This document shows, piece after piece, positions 1 to 8,757 of a stretch of 64,000 bases of DNA. The position numbers and the translations under genes were made by a program. Position 1 is the stretch's first letter. Every line of letters begins with the position of its first letter. The notes under the pieces are model-generated. The model saw only the letters and a program-made list of their open reading frames with translations. It had not been told where the DNA came from and did not search any database. Origin of the DNA: Azoarcus sp031556475. Its GTDB lineage: Bacteria > Pseudomonadota > Gammaproteobacteria > Burkholderiales > Rhodocyclaceae. The stretch lies in assembly GCA_031556475.1 (NCBI GenBank), contig JAVBSY010000074.1, positions 3,975 through 67,974 on the forward strand, in the 5' to 3' direction.

Positions 1-348
1 GGATGGGCGATGTACCTCGACTTTCGGCACCGCCACCGCCTTGTAGCCTTCGATCAACACCAGATCGCACGGCGCGAGCAAGGCCAGTTGCTCATCCAGC
101 GTCGGCTCGGCACGGCCGCGCAATTCATGCATCAGTACCCAGCGGTCGTTCGACAGCATCAGCACCTGCGCAGCGCCAGCTTCCCGGTGGCGCCAGGAAT
201 CCTTGCCCGGGCGATCCAGATCGAAACCATGGTGCGCATGCTTGATCACCGCAACCCGCAAACCACGCGCGCTGAATTGCGGAATCAGCTTTTCGATCAA
301 GGTGGTTTTACCGGAACCGGACCAACCGGCGATACCGAAAACTTTCAT
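1..348 (-). CDS. mobB: Molybdopterin-guanine dinucleotide biosynthesis protein MobB (3' end outside window)
   Basis: The frame opens with ATG at 348 and runs off the window at position 1, so only the first 116 residues are visible. It begins MKVFGIAGWSGSGKTTLIEK, with the P-loop GWSGSGKTT at residues 8-16, followed by the MobB-typical IKHAHHGFDLDRPGKDSWRH segment and LVLIEGYK near residue 100. MobB is a small GTP-binding protein that assists attachment of GMP to molybdopterin during Mo-bis-MGD cofactor synthesis in the cytoplasm. It lies downstream of the dinG-type helicase on the same strand, about 90 nt away. Confidence 0.9.
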   Translation of the reverse strand, partial: MKVFGIAGWSGSGKTTLIEKLIPQFSARGLRVAVIKHAHHGFDLDRPGKDSWRHREAGAAQVLMLSNDRWVLMHELRGRAEPTLDEQLALLAPCDLVLIEGYKAVAVPKVEVHRPS

Positions 349-436
349 ACATCAGGCACCGAAAAACTCATATTGGAAAGAAGAAAGAGGATACAACACA
401 AGTTCGCACCCTCAGCCCCAAAAACCGGCTCACACC

Positions 437-2470
437 TTACCCCTCGCCACGTGGCGGCGGCAAGGTCTCCAGAAATGCCACCGCCTCGGCCTCCAGGCGT
501 GTGCGACGCATCGGCGGCAGGCTGCGCCAAACCACCTTGCCATACGATTTCCCGATCATGCGCGGATCGCAGATACACAGCACGCCGCGATCGCTCTCCG
601 AGCGAATAAGACGCCCGGCGCCCTGCTTCATATTGATGACGGCGCGCGGCAGTTGATGATGCAGAAACGGGTTGAGCCCCTCCTCGCGCAAATGCTCGAC
701 GCGCGCGGCAAGCACCGGATCGTCCGGCGGCGCGAAGGGCAGCTTGTCGATCACCACCAGCGACAACGCATCGCCAGGCACATCGACCCCCTCCCAGAAA
801 CTCTGGCTTGCCACCAGCACCGCATTGCCGAGACGGCGAAAACGCGCCAGCAACTCACTACGCGATCCCTCTCCCTGCAGCAACAGCGGCAGACGCTCGC
901 CCGCGCTCGCCAATCCATCGGCAATCAATTCATGTACGCGGCGCATCGCTCGCAGCGACGTACACAACACGAAAGCCCGCCCACGCGCGGCACGAATCAA
1001 CGGCAACGCGGCTCGCGCCACGGCCTCGGTATATGCGGGCGAATTCGGCTCCGGCATGTCGAGCGGCGCATACAGCATCGCCTGTTCTCCGTAGTCGAAC
1101 GGACTGCCCCATACCGCTGTCACCGGCGGCTGTGCCAACTCCATCAATCCCAACTCGCGGCAGTAATGGCCGAAATCCTGCCCCACCGCCAGCGTGGCCG
1201 ACGTAAACACCCACGCGCGCGGCTGCGCCTCCAACTGGCGGCGAAACAAGCCGGCCACATGCAATGGCGTGGCGTTGAGCGCGGCTGACTGCGTAAAAAC
1301 CTCGACCCAGCGGATCCGCCCCTCCGCCCCGGCACTGTTTTCCGGCTCCGCGGGATCGCGCACCTCCCCGCCCCGCTCTGGCGAGGCCTTCTGCATCGGG
1401 TGCAACCAGCACGCCAGACGCTCACGCATCTCCACGGTACGACGCAGGCAAACGGCCAGACCTTCGGAACGCTCGGCCTGGGTTTCGAGCACAGCCGCAA
1501 ACCGGTCCAACGCTTTACCCAGCCCTTCGATTCCTTCGCCGAATGCCGGCCGTGCCTCTGCCTGCGCGGCGGACAAACGCGCGCTTTCGGCCCCGAACGC
1601 GAGGCGCAGATCGCGCGCGGCCTTTTCCAGGCTGCGCGTCTCATCGATCAAGGCCACGCAGTCCCGTGCCGCGGCCACGGTTTCCGACCGCGTATCGCGC
1701 GCCAATTCCAGCACCTGCGCAGTGGAAACGCTCTCTCCGAAGAACAGGCTGGCCGTCTCGGGCAGTTGATGAGCCTCATCGAAAATCACCGCTCCACACG
1801 CCGGCAACAGTTCGCCCACCCCTTCGTCGCGCAGCATCACATCGGCGAAAAACAGATGGTGGTTCACCACCACCACATCCGCCTCCATCGCCGCGCGTCG
1901 GGCGTTCATCACAAAACACGCCTTGATTTCCGGGCATTCCTGCCCGAGGCAGTTGTCGCGCGTCGACGTCGCCGCGAACCAGGCCGCGGAATCCTCGCGC
2001 ACGTCCGTACATTCGCTCTTGTCGCCGGTTTGCGTCGTTTTCGCGAAGCGGCCGATTGCACGCAGATCGGCCGCATCCTGGGCAGTCAGAAAACGCCCGT
2101 CGCGGGCATTGCGTTCCAGGTGGTAGGGGCAGACGTAGTTCGCCCGCCCCTTCAGCAACGCGATCGACACCGGCACCTTCAACGCCGCACGCACGGTAGG
2201 CAGATCGCGATTGAACAACTGATCCTGCAAGGTCTTCGTGCCGGTGGAAACGATGACTTTTCCACCCGCCAGCAAGGCCGGCACGAGATACGCAAACGTT
2301 TTCCCCGTTCCCGTCCCCGCCTCGGCCACCAGCACGCCGCGGCGTTCGATCGCCTCACCGATCCTGCGCGCCATTTCGACCTGCTGTTCCCGCGGCCGAT
2401 AGCCCGCAATAGCCTGTACCAGCGGCCCATCGGCGGAAAAAACGGAATCGAGATCGATCATAGGTGGCAC
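437..2470 (-). CDS. ATP-dependent DNA helicase, DinG/YoaA (XPD-like Fe-S) family
   Basis: This 677-aa protein has the layout of the DinG/YoaA branch of superfamily 2 helicases. A Q-motif region (YRPREQQVEMA) is followed by Walker A AEAGTGTGKT near residue 50 and TGTKTLQDQL. A cysteine-rich insert follows (YVCPY, then NCLGQECPEIKAC) that would hold the 4Fe-4S cluster. The DEAH box VIFDEAHQLPE and C-terminal motif VI QGAGRLIRS come next. Family members unwind 5'-tailed DNA, D-loops and R-loops in DNA repair. Start codons at residues 1 and 4 are both possible. DinG and YoaA cannot be told apart safely here, so no symbol is given. Confidence 0.92.
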   Translation of the reverse strand: MPPMIDLDSVFSADGPLVQAIAGYRPREQQVEMARRIGEAIERRGVLVAEAGTGTGKTFAYLVPALLAGGKVIVSTGTKTLQDQLFNRDLPTVRAALKVPVSIALLKGRANYVCPYHLERNARDGRFLTAQDAADLRAIGRFAKTTQTGDKSECTDVREDSAAWFAATSTRDNCLGQECPEIKACFVMNARRAAMEADVVVVNHHLFFADVMLRDEGVGELLPACGAVIFDEAHQLPETASLFFGESVSTAQVLELARDTRSETVAAARDCVALIDETRSLEKAARDLRLAFGAESARLSAAQAEARPAFGEGIEGLGKALDRFAAVLETQAERSEGLAVCLRRTVEMRERLACWLHPMQKASPERGGEVRDPAEPENSAGAEGRIRWVEVFTQSAALNATPLHVAGLFRRQLEAQPRAWVFTSATLAVGQDFGHYCRELGLMELAQPPVTAVWGSPFDYGEQAMLYAPLDMPEPNSPAYTEAVARAALPLIRAARGRAFVLCTSLRAMRRVHELIADGLASAGERLPLLLQGEGSRSELLARFRRLGNAVLVASQSFWEGVDVPGDALSLVVIDKLPFAPPDDPVLAARVEHLREEGLNPFLHHQLPRAVINMKQGAGRLIRSESDRGVLCICDPRMIGKSYGKVVWRSLPPMRRTRLEAEAVAFLETLPPPRGEG

Positions 2471-2576
2471 GGTGAAATGCGCATTTTACGCTGCTGCTCC
2501 CCACCCGACCCGATCCCTGATTGCCAAGCACCTGACCCGGGAATATTCATGCCTAAAAGGATGGCCAGCCGAAACG

Positions 2577-3527
2577 TCAGGGCGCAGTCACCATATAAAG
2601 CCAACCCATCGCCGCCAGCGTGCAGAAAAACATGGTCAGGTGCAAAATCGCCCATAACCCATAACGGCGGGCGAGACCGTCCGGATCGAGATCCGAAATC
2701 AGATACAGCCGCCCATCCGTGGGTTGCCGTACGACATGGGCCTCCGGCACTTCAAGCGCGTCTTTTTGCCGCTGTGCGACTTCACGCCGGGCTTGGGCAC
2801 GTGCCAGTTCCCATTCATGCAGGTCGATCTCGCCATTGCGGTCGAGATCGAAGCGCTCCAGCAACTCGCTACGATTTCGCTTCCAATCCGCAAGCAGTTC
2901 CCGGACTTGTGCGGCGGTATCGAAATCCGGCGTGATACTGCCGAAGGTCGCGAAATCGCCAAGCACATAAATCCGATCGCTTTGAATCAGGCACCGTTGG
3001 ACGTAGCGCGTGTCGCCACGATCAAAAATGTCCTCGCGCTGGATCAGCATTTGCGCCCCATCCGGATCGACCGCGCATACCCCGCTGCCGTCATCGAGCA
3101 AAAAAGAGGCGTCGCTGATATTGGTGCCTTGATGAGCCCATTTGTCGCCAACCCGCTCGTAGGTATCCAACCGATACCACAGTACTGGAAGGCAATTCAC
3201 CGGCGAAAGAAGCGGAACGCCTGCCAGCGGCTTGCCGCGGCCATACAGCTCGACATAGCCTTGTGCGGCGGAAGCGACACGCGAAGTCGGCGTATCGAAG
3301 ATCAGCCGGGCATACCGTATGGAACGTAGCCAGCCATAGAGGCTGATCGCCAACAACAACACACAAACGACAAGATCGGCCTTTTTGTTGCCCTTGTTAT
3401 CGAAAAGTACCAATCCGATAAGGGAAAGTTCTATGACCAGCAGCGCCGTATCGAAACGCCAGCGATGCCCGCCAACGCGCAAATTCCGATACCAGTGGGT
3501 GAACGGCTCATAGATTCGGGCGGGCAT
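2577..3527 (-). CDS. Membrane protein with GIDE-like domain and an EF-hand-like loop
   Basis: A 316-aa protein with two hydrophobic helices near the N terminus (about residues 27-42 and 50-67) and one at the C terminus (about 290-312). The middle part resembles the GIDE domain of bacterial proteins annotated 'E3 ubiquitin ligase family', although no RING motif is visible. Residues around 225-240 (DLDRNGEIDLHEW) form an EF-hand-like calcium loop. The gene starts 12 nt after the lemA-family gene, so the two are probably cotranscribed. LemA/GIDE pairs recur in bacteria but their role is not established. GIDE membership is inferred from overall pattern; the membrane topology is clear. Confidence 0.65.
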   Translation of the reverse strand: MPARIYEPFTHWYRNLRVGGHRWRFDTALLVIELSLIGLVLFDNKGNKKADLVVCVLLLAISLYGWLRSIRYARLIFDTPTSRVASAAQGYVELYGRGKPLAGVPLLSPVNCLPVLWYRLDTYERVGDKWAHQGTNISDASFLLDDGSGVCAVDPDGAQMLIQREDIFDRGDTRYVQRCLIQSDRIYVLGDFATFGSITPDFDTAAQVRELLADWKRNRSELLERFDLDRNGEIDLHEWELARAQARREVAQRQKDALEVPEAHVVRQPTDGRLYLISDLDPDGLARRYGLWAILHLTMFFCTLAAMGWLYMVTAP

Positions 3528-3539
3528 GAAACAGTCGCA

Positions 3540-4115
3540 TCAAGCCTCGAACAGCGCTTTGATGTTTACATCCGCTTTTTCCGCGGAAGCAAACTCCAGC
3601 AAGGGCTGTTCCGGGAGAGAAAGCAAGCGGGCAACGATCAGGTCGGGAAACTGCTCGATGCGCACGTTATAAACGTTTACCGCGTCGTTATACCACTCGC
3701 GGCGGTCGGCAATACCGTTTTCAAGCGCGGTAATCCGGCTTTGCAGCTGCATGAAATGCTCGTTGGCCTTCAACTCCGGATAGGCCTCGACAACCGCGAA
3801 CAACTTCCCTACGCCACTGCGCAGCATCTGTTCGGCGGCGCCCAGCGCCGGCATGTCGTGTTGTTCGCGGGCGCTGGCGACACGGGCACGCGCTTCGGTG
3901 ACGCGAGCCAGCGTTTCGGTTTCGAACTGGCGATACTGCTTGCATGTCTCGATCAGCTTCGGCAGTTCATCATGGCGCTGCTTCAGCAGCACCTCGATAT
4001 TGGCCCAGCCTTTGGATACGTTGTGCTTGAGTTGAATCAGGCCGTTGTAGACAAGGATGCCGTACAGCACCACGAGTACGATGACGCCAAGCGCCATGGC
4101 GGAAAGGAGGCTCAT
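3540..4115 (-). CDS. LemA family membrane protein
   Basis: A 191-aa LemA protein. A single N-terminal transmembrane helix (about residues 3-22) is followed by the family hallmark LKHNVSKGWANIEVLLKQRH and a long helical domain with YNDAVNVYN and FPDLIVA near the C terminus. The ATG at 4115 is chosen over an upstream ATG at 4169 because it has a Shine-Dalgarno sequence (GGGAG) about 8 nt upstream and places the hydrophobic helix at the N terminus, as usual for LemA. The GIDE-like gene follows at once. LemA proteins have an N-out, helical-bundle architecture and no settled biochemical function. Confidence 0.9.
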   Translation of the reverse strand: MSLLSAMALGVIVLVVLYGILVYNGLIQLKHNVSKGWANIEVLLKQRHDELPKLIETCKQYRQFETETLARVTEARARVASAREQHDMPALGAAEQMLRSGVGKLFAVVEAYPELKANEHFMQLQSRITALENGIADRREWYNDAVNVYNVRIEQFPDLIVARLLSLPEQPLLEFASAEKADVNIKALFEA

Positions 4116-4314
4116 CCGTTTTCTCCCAGCGCCGCCATCATGGCATACGCGCAATCTATAAAGGGGCAATAATCTTTATAAAACAATGTGATATTCAATA
4201 CCTTCGGCATCTCGCAATCAAGGGTTGCTGGCAGGCATGGCCAAATCGCCCGCGCACGCGGAACCTCGCATCCTATACCCAAACGCATGGCATGAGAATA
4301 TCGGCAACCCTATG

Positions 4315-5196
4315 TCACGTCGCATTGGGGATCGGATCGGAATCCGCGCCGGGTAAAAAGCGGGCACGCATCTCATCCGGCACACCAAGGCGCTGCAGCA
4401 ACTGCACGCGCCCGAGCGGCAACAAACGCTCGATTGCGGCGATATCGTCGGGCAAAGCCGCATCGTCCCACCCGTTTGCGACATGACGCGCGAAATCGGC
4501 GGCAAGCGTGATCATTCGCACGCGCGGATGGTTGGTCTGGGTTTCGTCGATCAATTGCACCAGCAACTCCGGCAAGTTCCACGTCCGGATCAATGCAAGC
4601 TGGATCGCATGCAAGGTCACGCCAAAAACAGCGTGCTGCACGGCGGTGCTGCGTAGCGCACGATTCGCCGTTTGCAACGTGTTGACCTGCTCGGTCAAGG
4701 TGGGCGCGAAAATCCCGCAGATAATGACAGCTGCCTCACGCAGCAAAGCCGCCACGGTAATTTCGTCGACATCGAAATCATGCCGTGCGATCGCCCAGTC
4801 GCGCGCATGGTGTGCGGCACGGCGGGCGCAACCGATTACCTTGAGCACGCCGATGAGCGCACGGGGGTGCGCGGACAGCATATCCTCCACCGTCGGCATG
4901 CCCGCGAACGTATCGAAAAAGGGTTTCAAGCCCATCATCATGATGGCGCTGTTGATGGTGACGATATCGTGATTTTGCGAACGACTCCGACTGCGTTCCA
5001 GATGCATCAGCAGTTTCATCGTCATCAACGGATCGCTCAACACCACCGTGGCGATATGCTTTCCGCTGACAGAATCGATATCGGCGCGCAAGGCATCGAG
5101 TTCTCGCACGGTGCGTCGTAATACCGGTAGCGGCTGCCGCGAAAAATATGCGACATAGGCATCGACCGATTCGAGAGGTTGCGTGATCAGGGACAT
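4315..5196 (-). CDS. HDOD domain protein
   Basis: This 293-aa protein matches the HDOD fold, a catalytically dead relative of HD phosphohydrolases used in signalling and regulation. The segment LSDPLMTMKLLMHLERSRSR followed by INSAIMMMGLKPF is the usual N-terminal part of the domain, and AVFGVTLHAIQLALIRTWNLP is the usual C-terminal part. No receiver, GGDEF or EAL domain is attached. The ATG at 5196 is preferred over the more upstream ATG at 5247 because family similarity begins there; no strong ribosome binding site settles it. It is flanked by genes that do not suggest a specific pathway. Confidence 0.82.
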   Translation of the reverse strand: MSLITQPLESVDAYVAYFSRQPLPVLRRTVRELDALRADIDSVSGKHIATVVLSDPLMTMKLLMHLERSRSRSQNHDIVTINSAIMMMGLKPFFDTFAGMPTVEDMLSAHPRALIGVLKVIGCARRAAHHARDWAIARHDFDVDEITVAALLREAAVIICGIFAPTLTEQVNTLQTANRALRSTAVQHAVFGVTLHAIQLALIRTWNLPELLVQLIDETQTNHPRVRMITLAADFARHVANGWDDAALPDDIAAIERLLPLGRVQLLQRLGVPDEMRARFLPGADSDPIPNAT

Positions 5197-5379
5197 AGTG
5201 TGCGAAAGATGTCGATCTGTTTCGATTATCGGCCGAGCAACGGCCAAATTAAAGCCTCACACGTCGCTATGACCAACGAAATGAAACAGGCTTCGCTATA
5301 ATCATTCTCGTTCAACCCCTTGCAACCGGTGCGCCGGTTGTGCAAAGACCATACTCGACCTTCAAGGAAACCCGCTGCC

Positions 5380-6375
5380 ATGACCGCTTTCAAGGCGTTC
5401 TTGATCGATCAGAACGAAGAAAAAAAGATCGTCAGCCGCCTCGCCACGTTGCAGGTGGACCAGCTCGATGCGGGCGATGTGCTTATCCGCGTCAATTTTT
5501 CCAGTATCAACTACAAGGACGCGCTCGCGGCCACGGGTGCAGGCAAGATCATCCGGCGCTTTCCTTGTGTCGGCGGCATCGATCTGGCGGGCGTGGTCGT
5601 CGAAAGCGCCGATCCGCGCTTCAAGGCCGGCGACAAGGTCATCGCCACCAGCTTTGACATCGGCGTGGCCTGGCATGGCGGCTATGCGGAATATGCCCGC
5701 ATACCGGCCGGCTGGGTAGTGCCATTGCCTCAAGGACTGGATTTGTTCGAAGCCATGGCGCTCGGCACCGCGGGCTTCACCGCTGCGCTCGGTATCGTGC
5801 GCATGGAAGACAACGGCCTTGCCCCGGAAAACGGCCCCATCATCGTCACAGGCGCCAGCGGCGGCGTCGGCGCGCTGGCGATCGACATGCTGGCCCGCCT
5901 GGGTTATCACGTGGTCGCACTCACCGGCAAGGCAGCGGAAGCCGACTATCTCAAAAACCTGGGCGCCGCCGAAATCAGGCTGCGCTCGGATATCGATTTC
6001 GACAAGGCCCGCCCGCTGGAAACCGCACAATGGGCCGGCGCGGTGGATAACGTCGGCGGGCAGATCCTGCACTGGGTGCTCGCCACGATGAAACAGGCCG
6101 GCACGGTGGCCAGCATCGGCAACGCCGCCAGCTTCAACATCGCCACGACCGTATTCCCCTTCATCCTGCGTGGGGTCAGTCTGCTTGGCGTCGATTCGGG
6201 CTATATCGGCTTCCCCATTCGCCAGCGCGTGTGGGATCGCCTGGGCTCAGACCTGAAACCACGCCATCTCCACGACGTAACCCGAACCATTGCTTTCGAT
6301 GAATTACCCAATGCTTTCGACGCATTCATCCGGGGCGAGGTGAAGGGACGCACCGTGGTGCGGATCGGCGCCTGA
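5380..6375 (+). CDS. YhdH/AcuI family quinone oxidoreductase (acrylyl-CoA reductase type)
   Basis: A 331-aa zinc-independent medium-chain reductase. The N-terminal part has the family pattern SSINYKDALAATG. The NADPH-binding Rossmann motif is VTGASGGVGALAIDML near residue 155. The C-terminal stretch FILRGVSLLGVDS is typical of YhdH/AcuI. AcuI reduces acryloyl-CoA to propionyl-CoA with NADPH. The ATG at 5380 has AAGGAAA upstream and gives the usual family length; an in-frame ATG at 5320 would add 20 residues without similarity. It stands alone between an HDOD gene and a response regulator, so context does not identify the natural substrate. Confidence 0.85.
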   Translation: MTAFKAFLIDQNEEKKIVSRLATLQVDQLDAGDVLIRVNFSSINYKDALAATGAGKIIRRFPCVGGIDLAGVVVESADPRFKAGDKVIATSFDIGVAWHGGYAEYARIPAGWVVPLPQGLDLFEAMALGTAGFTAALGIVRMEDNGLAPENGPIIVTGASGGVGALAIDMLARLGYHVVALTGKAAEADYLKNLGAAEIRLRSDIDFDKARPLETAQWAGAVDNVGGQILHWVLATMKQAGTVASIGNAASFNIATTVFPFILRGVSLLGVDSGYIGFPIRQRVWDRLGSDLKPRHLHDVTRTIAFDELPNAFDAFIRGEVKGRTVVRIGA

Positions 6376-6400
6376 ATCGCCGCCTTCGGGAGTATTTGTC

Positions 6401-7600
6401 ATGGCGAGCCTCGACGATCAAGACACCCAAGATGATGTTCTGCCTCCGCCCAAAGTCCTCGTTGTCGACGATTCACGCATGGTGCGGGCTTCGATCATCA
6501 AGCACATTCGCGGCAACTTCGAAGTCCGCGAGGAAGCCGACGGCGAAGCCGGATGGCAGGCGCTGCTGGTAGACCCCGCGATCCAGGTCGTGCTGACCGA
6601 TATCGGCATGCCTCACCTGGACGGCTACGGCCTGCTCGAACGCATCCGCAGTTCGAAAGTATCGCGGGTGCACGACATGCCGGTCATCATGATCTCCGGC
6701 GACGAAGACGATGCCGCGCGCGAACGCGCGCTCAAACTCGGTGCCAACGACTTCATCGCCAAGGGAATCGGCAGCGTCGAATTGCTGGCGCGGCTCGAAT
6801 CCCTGTCCCATCTGGCCCAGGCCCGCCGCGAACTGGAAGAAAGCCGCGCGGCACTGGCCGCACAGCGTCCGGTCGACCCGGTATCGGGGCTCAACACAGG
6901 CTCCTATCTGCAAGTGCGCGGAGAGCAGGACGTCGCGCTTGCCAGCCGGCATCAAACGGACATCTCTGCCATGGTGGTCGAAATCGACCACTACGAGCAG
7001 TTGGCCGAGTGGCACGGCTCCCACGTCGTTCAGCTCATCACGCGCAAGCTGTCGAAGATTCTGTCTACCCGGGTCCGCAAGGGCGACACCGTCGCTCAAC
7101 TCGAACCCGCCCAGTTCGCAGTGCTCTCACCGAGCACGGACCTGATGGGCTGCTGCGCTTTCGCCCTGCGCCTGCAGCGGGCGATGGAAAAACTGGTGAT
7201 GACCTACCGCGAAGAGCGGATCCGCATCAGCATCACGATTGGCGTGGCCAGTTCGGCAGTCGACGGCAAGCTGAGCGTCAGCCACCTCGTCGGCGTCGCC
7301 CTCGCACGCGTCAAGGAAGGCATCGCCGCGGGCGGCAACCGAGTCGTAAGCGATCGCGGCGAAGTCAGCCAGGAGATGATCGACCAGCATTTCCAGCAAG
7401 CCATCAGCATCGATCATACCCTGGTGCAGATCCGTGCCGGTTCCACGGCGGAAATCGCCGAGCGCCTGCCGGACATCGTCACCACCCTGCTGCCGCTGCT
7501 GACACTGATGGAGTCGCAAATGAACCTCGGACTCCCACTCGAAAAACTCAAGAAATACGATAGCGAACGCGACGACGATGGAACGCAGACCGCCATCTGA
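6401..7600 (+). CDS. Response regulator with degenerate GGDEF domain
   Basis: A 399-aa two-domain protein. Residues 17-135 are a receiver domain with acidic pocket VVDDS, phospho-acceptor D67 (VLTDIGMPHLDG) and conserved K121. Residues about 155-330 align with a GGDEF domain, but the signature is replaced by EPAQF at residues 235-239, so diguanylate cyclase activity is not expected. The C-terminal 70 residues are helical and unassigned. The protein probably acts as a phosphorylation-controlled binding or scaffold partner rather than a c-di-GMP synthase. It starts 25 nt after the reductase gene and may share its transcript. No cognate kinase is adjacent. Confidence 0.85.
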   Translation: MASLDDQDTQDDVLPPPKVLVVDDSRMVRASIIKHIRGNFEVREEADGEAGWQALLVDPAIQVVLTDIGMPHLDGYGLLERIRSSKVSRVHDMPVIMISGDEDDAARERALKLGANDFIAKGIGSVELLARLESLSHLAQARRELEESRAALAAQRPVDPVSGLNTGSYLQVRGEQDVALASRHQTDISAMVVEIDHYEQLAEWHGSHVVQLITRKLSKILSTRVRKGDTVAQLEPAQFAVLSPSTDLMGCCAFALRLQRAMEKLVMTYREERIRISITIGVASSAVDGKLSVSHLVGVALARVKEGIAAGGNRVVSDRGEVSQEMIDQHFQQAISIDHTLVQIRAGSTAEIAERLPDIVTTLLPLLTLMESQMNLGLPLEKLKKYDSERDDDGTQTAI

Positions 7601-7697
7601 GCTTGTGGAAAGCTATCCGCCGCTGGCACTGCCATAAGCACGACAAGCGTCATGCGGCAGTACCTGCCCAGGTTTGACGCTCCAAACGACCGACAGC

Positions 7698-8633
7698 TCA
7701 ACGCTGTTCGTCTGCAATCCGTTCCTTTGCGCTCCCCATGCAGACCGGCTGCATCGTCTCGACAAGCCAGTCGACAAAAACACGCAACCGGCGGGAAAGA
7801 TGGCGGCGATGCGGGTACAAGACCGCAAGTGCCATGGGGGGCGGACGAAAATGCGGCAGAACTTCGCGCAACAAGCCCCCGGCAAGCGCCTCCTCGACGT
7901 GATAGCGCGGCGCCTGGATCAACCCGATACCCGCCTCGGCAGCAGCAACGTACGCATCGGCATTGTTGAGCACAATGGCACTGCGTACCGGCACGTGCCG
8001 TTTCTTGCCGGCAGCGACAAACTCGAAATCGAGAATACGGCTCGTGCTCGCGCTCGCATAATTCACCGCGCGATGCGCCGCAAGATCCTCCAGCGTTTTC
8101 GGTTCGCCGTGGGACGCAAGATAGCTTTCCGCCGCGCACGTCACCTGCTCGAGTTCGCCGATGGACCGTATGACGAGCGACGTATCGGCCGACTCCCCCG
8201 CGCGCAGCACACAATCGACGCCCTCCCGCACCAGATCGACCTGGCGATCGGTGAAACTCAATTCGAGTTCGATTCTCGGATAGCGCTCAAGAAAAGCCGG
8301 CAAGGCCGGAACGACCTTGAGCCGGCCAATCGACGTCGCCAGGTCGACACGCAGCTTGCCGGCCGGGCTGGCGACCGTATGCAGGAAAGCCGCCTCGGTC
8401 TCCTCGAAATCGGCAAGCAAACGCACACAACGCTCGTAGTAGGCCTCGCCATCGGTCGTCAACCTGACCGAACGGGTCGTCCGTTGCAGCAGCCGCGCCC
8501 CAAGCCTGGCCTCGAGTTGCCGGACAAGTTTCGTCACGCTCGCGCGCGGCAGGCGTAAATCTTCAGCCGCACCCGTAAAACTGGCCAACTCCGCAACCCG
8601 GGCGAAAACCTGCATCGCCTGAATACGATCCAT
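7698..8633 (-). CDS. LysR family transcriptional regulator
   Basis: A 311-aa LysR-type regulator starting MDRIQAMQVFARVAELASFT. The N-terminal winged helix-turn-helix occupies about residues 1-60 (RASVTKLVRQLEARLGARLL), and the effector-binding domain follows from about residue 90. It resembles the large CrgA/DsdC-like betaproteobacterial subgroup. It is transcribed away from the aldo-keto reductase gene that starts at 8758. This divergent layout usually means the regulator controls its neighbour and itself from the shared 124-bp intergenic region. The inducer is unknown. Confidence 0.93.
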   Translation of the reverse strand: MDRIQAMQVFARVAELASFTGAAEDLRLPRASVTKLVRQLEARLGARLLQRTTRSVRLTTDGEAYYERCVRLLADFEETEAAFLHTVASPAGKLRVDLATSIGRLKVVPALPAFLERYPRIELELSFTDRQVDLVREGVDCVLRAGESADTSLVIRSIGELEQVTCAAESYLASHGEPKTLEDLAAHRAVNYASASTSRILDFEFVAAGKKRHVPVRSAIVLNNADAYVAAAEAGIGLIQAPRYHVEEALAGGLLREVLPHFRPPPMALAVLYPHRRHLSRRLRVFVDWLVETMQPVCMGSAKERIADEQR

Positions 8634-8670
8634 GACTGCCCCATTATTCGCAAAACAGAAACAATAAAGC

Positions 8671-8688
8671 CCAAAAAAATGGGTTTAT
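8671..8688. promoter_or_regulatory. Inverted repeat in the lysR / aldo-keto reductase intergenic region
   Basis: An AT-rich imperfect inverted repeat around CCCA-N6-TGGG lies between the divergent lysR-type and aldo-keto reductase genes. Position and symmetry fit a LysR-type binding site, but no T-N11-A half-site pattern was verified and the assignment is only suggestive. Confidence 0.3.
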
Positions 8689-8757
8689 CAACAAAGCACT
8701 CAAGCAGAGAATGCCTTACCGGTACTTCCCTCAACTCATTCCCCGGAGAGAAACACC

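Noticed and set aside
203..2935. Long plus-strand open frames opposite the DinG-type helicase
   Set aside because: Arg/His/Pro-rich translations without domains, typical antisense shadows of a GC-rich gene; the minus strand carries the complete helicase motifs.
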